Shown: piece after piece, positions 1 through 4,832 of the stretch
Layout: each line of letters opens with the position of its first letter
Numbering within the stretch: position 1 is the first letter of the stretch
NCBI GenBank assembly: GCA_031386065.1
Contig: JANNBZ010000112.1
Span: 1-6,416 of the forward strand
Origin: JANYJJ01 sp031386065
GTDB taxonomy: Bacteria > Pseudomonadota > Gammaproteobacteria > Burkholderiales > Burkholderiaceae_C
DNA length: 6,416 nt
Direction of reading: 5' to 3'
Made by a program: the position numbers and the translations under genes
The notes under the pieces: generated by a model
What the model was told of the DNA's origin: nothing
Databases searched by the model: none
What the model saw: only the letters and a program-made list of their open reading frames with translations

Positions 1-520
1 TCTTGTCGGGCTTGAAGAGGATTTTGTACAGCTGCTCGCGCACCGGCGGCGGGCAGGTTCCGGCTGCCAATTCGCCGGCCCAGGCGTCAATTTGCGCGGT
101 CACCGCCTTCTTGCGCTCGATGCCCAGCAGCGCAGCCTTCACGATGTCTTCCGGCGCCTTCTTGAAGTTGCCTTTGCCGAGCCGGCGAAAGTAGTGCGGC
201 GCCTCGAACAGGCGGAACAGCGTAGCGGCCTGCTGCGTCAGGTCGGCCTTCGCATTGAAGTATTCGCGTGCCAGGTCGGCAAAGCCGAACTCGTCGGCGG
301 GCGCGAATTCCCAGGCCAGGTCGAGGTCGATGTCTTGCGCCAGTGCTTGCGCCGATGCAATCAATTCGGCCGGCTGCGGCTTGTCGAATTTCAGCAGCAC
401 ATTGGCGGCCTTGACCTTGACGCGCTTGCCCGAGTCCAGCTCGATCTGCAGCGCGCTGTCGGCCTCGGTCATCACGCGGCCGGCGAAGAATTTTCCGGCG
501 TCTTCATAAAGGGCGTACAT
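1..520 (-). CDS. RNB-domain (RNase II/R family) exoribonuclease, N-terminal part, runs off left edge
   Basis: Seen: the minus strand is open from ATG at 518-520 to base 1 (173 residues), beginning MYALYEDAGKFFAGRV. It contains a small beta-rich N-terminal stretch with GKRVKVKAANVLLKF (about 31-45), then a helical stretch with LDLAWEFAPADEFGFADLA (about 66-84) and LFRLFEAPHYFRRLGKGNFKKAP (about 101-123, quoted in two parts: LFRLFEAPHYF and RRLGKGNFKKAP). Family knowledge: this N-terminus matches the RNB-domain ribonucleases common in Comamonadaceae, which degrade RNA 3' to 5' in the cytoplasm; full length is usually near 600-700 residues, so the catalytic RNB domain lies outside the window. 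The start is fixed by the conserved MYAL opening, although no good Shine-Dalgarno precedes it. It lies 69 bases downstream of the 52-residue membrane protein and may be read from the same transcript. The family call is from memory of homologues, since the catalytic aspartates are not visible. Confidence 0.85.
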   Translation of the reverse strand, partial: MYALYEDAGKFFAGRVMTEADSALQIELDSGKRVKVKAANVLLKFDKPQPAELIASAQALAQDIDLDLAWEFAPADEFGFADLAREYFNAKADLTQQAATLFRLFEAPHYFRRLGKGNFKKAPEDIVKAALLGIERKKAVTAQIDAWAGELAAGTCPPPVREQLYKILFKPDK

Positions 521-532
521 AGGGGCGGCATT

Positions 533-547
533 GTCGCCGATGGCGAC
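533..547 (-). other. short hairpin just upstream of the ribonuclease start
   Basis: A perfect 6-bp inverted repeat, GTCGCC / GGCGAC with a 3-base loop, lies in the 69-base gap between the 52-residue protein and the ribonuclease, ending 12 bases before the ribonuclease ATG. There is no T-run on either strand, so it does not look like an intrinsic terminator. It could affect translation or RNA processing at the operon-ribonuclease junction, or be chance in GC-rich DNA. Confidence 0.25.
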
Positions 548-589
548 TGTGCAACCGCCGGCTCGCGCCGCTGCGGTAGCCCACGCGCG

Positions 590-748
590 TCACTCGTCGG
601 GTGGCTTGCGCTGCGACTTGCGTCGCTTCGAGCGCAGCCACGCGGCGCGCATCAGCAGCAGGGCGATGGGCACCGCGAACAGCAGGAACTCGAAGCTTCC
701 TGAGCCGCCATCGGGCGAAATGCCGAAGAGTTGTTCGATGAAGTCCAT
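590..748 (-). CDS. 52-residue single-span membrane microprotein
   Basis: Seen: ATG at 746-748, TGA at 590-592. The product opens MDFIEQLFGISPDGGSGSFE, followed by a hydrophobic span at about 20-37 (FEFLLFAVPIALLLMRAA) and a strongly basic tail (RSKRRKSQRKPPDE). The acidic N-terminus and basic C-terminus predict N-out/C-in by the positive-inside rule. It starts 9 bases after the stop of the 408-residue membrane protein, with a weak GAG as the only possible ribosome binding site, so translation is probably coupled. It is the last gene of the membrane operon before the ribonuclease. The charge pattern and tight spacing argue that it is real despite its size. Function unknown; I do not recognise a named family, though the SPDGGSGS turn looks like a deliberate N-terminal motif. 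Confidence 0.72.
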   Translation of the reverse strand: MDFIEQLFGISPDGGSGSFEFLLFAVPIALLLMRAAWLRSKRRKSQRKPPDE

Positions 749-757
749 GCGAGCTCG

Positions 758-1984
758 CTATTTGATGATGGGAGGTGGCGGGTCGTTGTGGTCGTCGTTG
801 GGCACGCAGCCATCGACCTCGGGATGCATCACCCACTGGTTCTCGGGCTGGGCCTGGTTGTCGGCGACGGCTTGCTGTTCGGGAGTCAGCGGGTGCAGCC
901 CGGCGTCGATTACTTGCGGCACTTCCGACAGCCGCGTGCACCAGCGCTTCCAGTAGTCGCGGAATCCGCTGGCGTCCATCGGCACGTCGGCGCGATCGAT
1001 CTTCTGCACGATGCGGGTGGCGTGGATTTCGTTCCAGCCGGTGTGCCCGCTGTCGAAGGTCCAGCGGCCACGCACCACCACCCATTCCTTGCTGCTGATG
1101 GTGCCGCCGCCCTGCAGCGCATCGGCGGCATCGCCGTCGCTCGCAGCGCCCCACGCAATGGCCACCGCGATCAGCGCGAAGGGCGCGAGCAGGGTTTGCA
1201 ACAGCACGCACAAGGCACCGAAGAAGAAGTTCTTCTTGCACCACGAACCGCCGAATGAAAACGCCTCCAGCGCCGCGAGCATGTCGCGAATGCGCGAGCC
1301 TTCGAATTCGCAGTGCAGCACCGGCACCAGGGCGCGCATCGGGTCGAGCCAGGCGTTATTCACAAGGTAGTCACCGTAGGCTTTTTGCTCGTCCGGGCCG
1401 ATCAAACCCGTCCAGCCGTAGTCGCGGCCCACCAGTTCGGTCCACGCGAAATAGTTCTTGTCCTTCTGCTGATAGACCATCGTGCGACGGTAGCCATTGA
1501 CGGGCAGCTTGCCGTTCGGCGTGGTCAGCAGATCGACCTGCGGTGAGGCCGGCAGAGTCACGTCGACCGCAGGCACCGAATTCTTGCCGCCGTGGATGCC
1601 GATCTGCGCCATGTCGAATGGAGCGAGCACCACGTTCATCGCGTAGTCGTTGTCGATGTCCTCGAACGGATTCTTGTCCTGGCCCACGCCTTCGGTGTCG
1701 GCCACCTCGCCGATGGCGCACACGGTGTTGCCGGCGTCGCCGCAATTGCAGTCGGGTGCGCTGCGGTGCAGGCAGATCAGCTTGCCGTTGAGCATGAAGT
1801 TCAGCACGTAGCGCAGCAACTGCACCAGGGCCGCAATCGAAATCAGCGCACCGATGCCGCCCGAGAACAGCGCCGCGATGCCGCCCGCCGCCACCAGCAC
1901 GCCCAGCGTGGCGATGGCCGCGGTGCTCAGCGGCGTGTAGTCGTTCGCTTCAACGCACGAGGTGTATTGCGGGCCTTGCGACAT
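758..1984 (-). CDS. 408-residue uncharacterised multi-span membrane protein with DxxHxxWxExH motif
   Basis: Seen: ATG at 1982-1984 preceded by CGGAG with about 7 bases of spacing; TAG at 758-760. Residues about 20-62 are hydrophobic and Gly/Ala-rich (one or two spans), followed by a Cys-rich stretch (C71, C79, C81, C89). An acidic segment DIDNDYAMNVVLAPFD (109-124) and a soluble region reach HCEFEGSRIRDML (224-236). A further hydrophobic span lies at about 253-280. The C-terminal part carries WVVVRGRWTFDSGHTGWNEI with H321 following, then ends in a proline run and IIK. D311, H314, W317, E319 and H321 form a cluster that looks like a functional site (metal binding or hydrolysis is possible), but I cannot tie it to a named family. 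It sits 27 bases after the CARDB-like gene and 9 before the microprotein. Function unknown; the reading frame is secure. Confidence 0.85.
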   Translation of the reverse strand: MSQGPQYTSCVEANDYTPLSTAAIATLGVLVAAGGIAALFSGGIGALISIAALVQLLRYVLNFMLNGKLICLHRSAPDCNCGDAGNTVCAIGEVADTEGVGQDKNPFEDIDNDYAMNVVLAPFDMAQIGIHGGKNSVPAVDVTLPASPQVDLLTTPNGKLPVNGYRRTMVYQQKDKNYFAWTELVGRDYGWTGLIGPDEQKAYGDYLVNNAWLDPMRALVPVLHCEFEGSRIRDMLAALEAFSFGGSWCKKNFFFGALCVLLQTLLAPFALIAVAIAWGAASDGDAADALQGGGTISSKEWVVVRGRWTFDSGHTGWNEIHATRIVQKIDRADVPMDASGFRDYWKRWCTRLSEVPQVIDAGLHPLTPEQQAVADNQAQPENQWVMHPEVDGCVPNDDHNDPPPPIIK

Positions 1985-2011
1985 GGTGGTCTCCGGTCGG
2001 CGCTCAGCCGC

Positions 2012-3112
2012 TCAGTGATGGACGTAGAGCGTGACGCCGCCCACCAACGCGTTGCCGTCGAAGGCATTGATGTTGACGGCCTGCATCGCAACCGGGGCGT
2101 CGGTGCTGGTGACCTTCACCGTCACGTCGGTTTGCTCGCCGGGCTGCAAGGTGAGGCTGTCGCGGCCGAAGAAGTCGATCTGCCAGCCGGCAGGCACCGG
2201 GTGCGCTTCGGGGCGGTGGCGCGCGTACGGGTCGGCCCGCCCGTCGTTCAGCACCAGGCCGTTCGGGGCCGCGTCGTTCGGGCGCACCGGTGGGCAGCGC
2301 AGCCGCTGCGGCAGTTCATAGGCGTCGGCGCGCAGCACCAGCGTGCGCGCCCGCGCCGAGGTGTTGCGCACCGCGAAGACGAAGCTGGCGTTCGGCGAGT
2401 TGAGTTTTTTCACGTCGACGTTTTCCTGCCCGAAGTTGTTGAACGGGTTGGCGTCGTCGATCCAGTGCAGTTCGACCTGAATGCAGTAGTGCCCCGCAGG
2501 CGGCGTGGTCCACGCCATGGTGGCGATGCCGGGGCCCGTCGGCGAGCCCTTCACCGGCACGTCGACGTGGGTTTCGCCGATGTAGTGGCGCACCGTGTCG
2601 ACGCCGAAGCTCATGTAGAAAAACTTGACCAGCAAGTTGACGGCCGGCGCGTCGGTTGAACCGTTCCACACGCGGGCGTGGACGGCGTAGGCGTGGCCGG
2701 GCAACAGCGCATTCGAAGGCACGGCCACCGCGCCGTCGAACAGCTGGATGTCCGGGTTGTCCCAAGTCACTGCCAGGCCCTTGGCCATCAGGTAGAACTG
2801 GCTGTAGATCATCGGGTCGGGCCGCTTGTAGGTGTGCGGCGGAATCTTCAGTTCCTTCGACGTCGGGTGGCCCTGCGAGCCATCTCCCTTCTTGTCGCCG
2901 TCGGCTTTCCAGCAGCGTTTGCGAAGCCTGCCCTGCAGCAATCGCACCAAGCCCAGCAAGCCCAGCAGCACCAGCAAGCCCAGGTACATCAAGAACCAAC
3001 CGAACAGTGCGCCGCTGAGCAGCCACAGCAGCAACAGCAAGCCCAGCGCCAGGCAGAACAGCACGCCCGGGCGATTCTTGAAGCCGCACAGCAGCTTCAG
3101 CAGGCTGGACAT
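2012..3112 (-). CDS. 366-residue membrane-hairpin protein with CARDB/Ig-like beta domains
   Basis: Start chosen at ATG 3110-3112 because GAGGA lies just upstream; an in-frame ATG at 3193 would overlap the preceding gene and has unconvincing N-terminal sequence. Seen: two hydrophobic spans at about 17-35 and 37-59, rich in Leu and Gly, then a basic stretch GRLRKRCWKADGDKK (61-75). A mostly beta region follows: about 113-235 with PSNALLPGHAYAVHARVWN, APAVNLLVKFFYMSFG and HWIDDANPFNNFGQENVDV, then about 240-366 with SLTLQPGEQTDVTVKV. The first part resembles CARDB/Ig-like domains (the D-x-N-P-x-N-N-x-G-Q-x-N edge is typical), and the second looks like another Ig-like sandwich. Such domains normally bind proteins or carbohydrate. 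No enzymatic motif is visible, so it is probably a binding or scaffolding partner of the operon's protease. The basic loop after span 2 favours a cytoplasmic C-terminal region. The exact domain family is inferred. Confidence 0.85.
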   Translation of the reverse strand: MSSLLKLLCGFKNRPGVLFCLALGLLLLLWLLSGALFGWFLMYLGLLVLLGLLGLVRLLQGRLRKRCWKADGDKKGDGSQGHPTSKELKIPPHTYKRPDPMIYSQFYLMAKGLAVTWDNPDIQLFDGAVAVPSNALLPGHAYAVHARVWNGSTDAPAVNLLVKFFYMSFGVDTVRHYIGETHVDVPVKGSPTGPGIATMAWTTPPAGHYCIQVELHWIDDANPFNNFGQENVDVKKLNSPNASFVFAVRNTSARARTLVLRADAYELPQRLRCPPVRPNDAAPNGLVLNDGRADPYARHRPEAHPVPAGWQIDFFGRDSLTLQPGEQTDVTVKVTSTDAPVAMQAVNINAFDGNALVGGVTLYVHH

Positions 3113-3158
3113 TTGATCCTCGCAATGGGTTGCGGCACGCGGGTCGGCCCGGCTGGCT

Positions 3159-3605
3159 TCACGACGACGCGGGCTGCGCTGCAGCCTGCCCATGCGCCGC
3201 GTCGAGCACGCTCGCCAGCGACTGAACCGCGTTGCGCAGCCGCTGACGGGCGCGCCGCAGCCCGACCCACTTTCCTGCGGCCGCGAATGCCACCACCACC
3301 GCGAAGGCCACGCCGCCCTGCAGCCACAAATTCACCGCCGGGTTGGAAAACGCGTCGACATACAACAGGTAGGCCCCGGCTACCGCCACGCCGGCCAGCC
3401 CGAACAGGTTGCCAATGCCGCAGCCGCAGCCCGAATAGTGGTGCGCCAGATCGTCTTGCCAGCGCTGGCGCTGCGGCTCGGGCACACCGGGCGCGTCGAG
3501 CCGGATGGCGCGGTAGTGCTGCGTGCGGTCAAGCAGGCGCGTCAGGTCGTCGGCCGTGCGAATGGTCAGCTGGGTCGGTTGGGCGGTTTGGCTCAGGTGC
3601 TTCAT
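3159..3605 (-). CDS. 148-residue two-span membrane protein with CGCG motif
   Basis: Start chosen at ATG 3603-3605, which has a good GAGGTGA 3 bases upstream; the longer in-frame ATG at 3668 lies inside the preceding small gene. Seen: a polar, probably cytoplasmic N-terminal stretch with LTIRTADDLTRLLDRTQHYR (13-32), then HHYSGCGCGIGNLFGL (55-70) leading into a hydrophobic span at about 64-83. A second span lies at about 93-112, followed by a basic helix GLRRARQRLRNAVQ (115-128) and an Ala/Gln-rich tail. Both ends are therefore predicted inside. C60 and C62, at the membrane boundary, could bind metal or form a redox pair. The stop codon of the 42-residue gene is part of this gene's Shine-Dalgarno, which implies translational coupling. 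No family recognised; function unknown. Confidence 0.8.
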   Translation of the reverse strand: MKHLSQTAQPTQLTIRTADDLTRLLDRTQHYRAIRLDAPGVPEPQRQRWQDDLAHHYSGCGCGIGNLFGLAGVAVAGAYLLYVDAFSNPAVNLWLQGGVAFAVVVAFAAAGKWVGLRRARQRLRNAVQSLASVLDAAHGQAAAQPASS

Positions 3606-3612
3606 GGTCACC

Positions 3613-3741
3613 TCACGGCTTGAAGAGGATGAACGCCAGCGCCGCAGCCACCACCAGCAGCAGCGCAATCAGGAAGCCGAGCCACGGCGTCGGCGCGGTG
3701 CAGGCTTGCACCACATTTCCTTCAGAGCTTGGTTTTGACAT
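3613..3741 (-). CDS. 42-residue single-span membrane microprotein
   Basis: Seen: ATG at 3739-3741, TGA at 3613-3615. The product opens MSKPSSEGNVVQACTAPTPW and continues as one strong hydrophobic helix (about 19-40: LGFLIALLLVVAAALAFILF) ending FKP. The upstream TGAGGG, 9 bases before the ATG, serves both as the protease stop codon and as a Shine-Dalgarno. The downstream TGAGGTGA plays the same double role for the 148-residue gene. This matched arrangement on both sides is the main reason to accept such a short frame. It fills the gap exactly between the protease and the two-span protein. It may be an accessory or regulatory peptide of the membrane assembly; no family recognised. Confidence 0.75.
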   Translation of the reverse strand: MSKPSSEGNVVQACTAPTPWLGFLIALLLVVAAALAFILFKP

Positions 3742-3751
3742 GGGAGTGCCC

Positions 3752-4765
3752 TCACAGATAGGTGCAATGCCGGCTGCCGCGAACCACCGAAATCTGCCAG
3801 GTGCTGAGCGTGGGCGCGGCGACGATATTGCTGGCGAACATCAGGTTGGACGTGCTGTCGTCGTGGCCCAGCAGGCAGGCGTGTCCCAGCTCGTGCGCAG
3901 CCACGTTGGGGCCCGCCGTGGCCTCGACCACCACGTAGTTGTGGGTGCCGGCAAAGCTGCAACCCACGGTGCTGGAACTGCTGCTGTCGGGCAGCACGTT
4001 GTTGACCACGAACACGATCAGCTCGGCACCGTAGCCCACGATGCGCCGCCACGAGTCTTCGAACTTGCAGCCGGCGGTGGCGAACTCGAAGTACGAGCCG
4101 CTGAGCCACCAGTCGGCAAAAAAGCCACCGCCATCGCAACCCACCGTCAGCGGCCCCTCGGGCGGCTCGTTGTTGAAGGTGCAAAAGCCGGTGAAGCGCA
4201 GGTTGATGTTGCACAGGCTGCCGTACAGCGAAATGGCCTGGTCTACCTGCGGCTGAAGCTGCGCCTGGGTGGCGATCGGTGCCCCGTTCACCACCGGAAT
4301 GATGACGCCGAAATACATTTTCTTGCGCGGTCGTATGCCCACCAGGCTGCCCAGAAAATCGATCGCGCCCACCAGGCGCCAGCCCACTTCGGTGACCCAG
4401 TTCAGCACCGTGCGAATGATGCCGCCGAGGATGGGAATCGACAGGATCAGCGAGACGATCAACCCCGCAATGTCGAGCACGATGTTGACCACCGTGCACA
4501 CCACCCGCACCACCCATTTGCCCACCGTCACCAGCACCCACCGAACCACCTTCACCAGCACCCACGCCAGCCAGCAGAACAGCTTGTTCAGGCACAGCGT
4601 CCACCAGTTGCAGGGCTCGTTGCGGCAGCGCTGTTCTTGCTGGTTTTCCCACGCTTCGATGGGCTGTTCGATTTGCGTTTCGATCCAGTCCTGGACTTCG
4701 CGGCAGCTTCTTCCCACGGTGTGACTCGAAGGGTTGAACGAGGTCCGATGCTGAGCAGACACCAT
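3752..4765 (-). CDS. membrane-anchored metzincin-like zinc metalloprotease
   Basis: Seen (numbering from ATG 4763-4765, 337 residues): a polar N-terminus with amphipathic DWIETQIEQPIEAWENQQEQ (26-45). A Cys/Trp-rich stretch leads into about 55 hydrophobic residues (62-118) containing an eight-residue repeat (WVLVKVVR, WVLVTVGK, WVVRVVCT). A basic link GIRPRKK (143-149) is followed by a soluble domain with HELGHACLLGH at 291-301 and Met309 in SNLMF. H291, H295 and H301 would bind zinc, E292 would be the catalytic base, and Met309 fits the Met-turn of metzincins, although the usual Gly at motif position 8 is Leu. The domain has seven Cys. First gene of the operon. The start is uncertain: ATG 4834 has an excellent GGAGGG but overlaps the MFS start by 2 bases; ATG 4777 and GTG 4717 are other options, and codon bias becomes clearly coding only near 4705. 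Substrate unknown. Confidence 0.85.
   Translation of the reverse strand: MVSAQHRTSFNPSSHTVGRSCREVQDWIETQIEQPIEAWENQQEQRCRNEPCNWWTLCLNKLFCWLAWVLVKVVRWVLVTVGKWVVRVVCTVVNIVLDIAGLIVSLILSIPILGGIIRTVLNWVTEVGWRLVGAIDFLGSLVGIRPRKKMYFGVIIPVVNGAPIATQAQLQPQVDQAISLYGSLCNINLRFTGFCTFNNEPPEGPLTVGCDGGGFFADWWLSGSYFEFATAGCKFEDSWRRIVGYGAELIVFVVNNVLPDSSSSSTVGCSFAGTHNYVVVEATAGPNVAAHELGHACLLGHDDSTSNLMFASNIVAAPTLSTWQISVVRGSRHCTYL
4528..4564. repeat. 13-bp direct repeat at 24-bp offset inside the protease membrane segment
   Basis: TCACCAGCACCCA occurs at 4528-4540 and again at 4552-4564. The offset is exactly eight codons and matches an eight-residue repeat in the encoded membrane segment (WVLV at residues 68 and 76, with a third, diverged WVVR unit starting at 84). 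It is therefore a coding tandem duplication or strongly constrained sequence, not an independent element. Confidence 0.7.
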
Positions 4766-4832
4766 CGACTCGCCCATCCCTAGGATCGGTGAGCCGCAAG
4801 ACGCATATCCGCAACGTAGACTGCCGTCCACC
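4766..4832. promoter_or_regulatory. divergent intergenic region between the protease operon and the MFS gene
   Basis: By position, these 67 bases should carry the promoters of both divergent units. No convincing -35/-10 pair could be found on either strand. Visible structure is limited to a CCTAGG palindrome (4779-4784) inside a near-symmetric ATCCCTAGGAT, and two direct copies of CCGCAA (4794-4799 and 4809-4814, 15 bases apart). Either could be a regulator site. If the protease starts at GTG 4717, the region is longer and its sequence bias fits non-coding DNA better. Confidence 0.35.

Noticed and set aside
504..1244. Minus-strand 246-codon frame overlapping three genes
   Set aside because: Arg/Ala-rich shadow frame overlapping the better supported 408-residue, 52-residue and ribonuclease genes.
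2930..3060. CAG/CAAGCC-like repetitive stretch on the plus strand
   Set aside because: It is the complement of Leu/Gly codons in the membrane hairpin of the 366-residue protein, so it is compositional rather than an independent repeat.
1592..4783. Long plus-strand open frames (1592-2659 and 2678-4783), Gln/His/Arg/Val-rich
   Set aside because: They are the antisense of the operon genes. Their composition follows from Leu/Ala/Trp codons on the minus strand, and they show no domain, motif or ribosome binding site.
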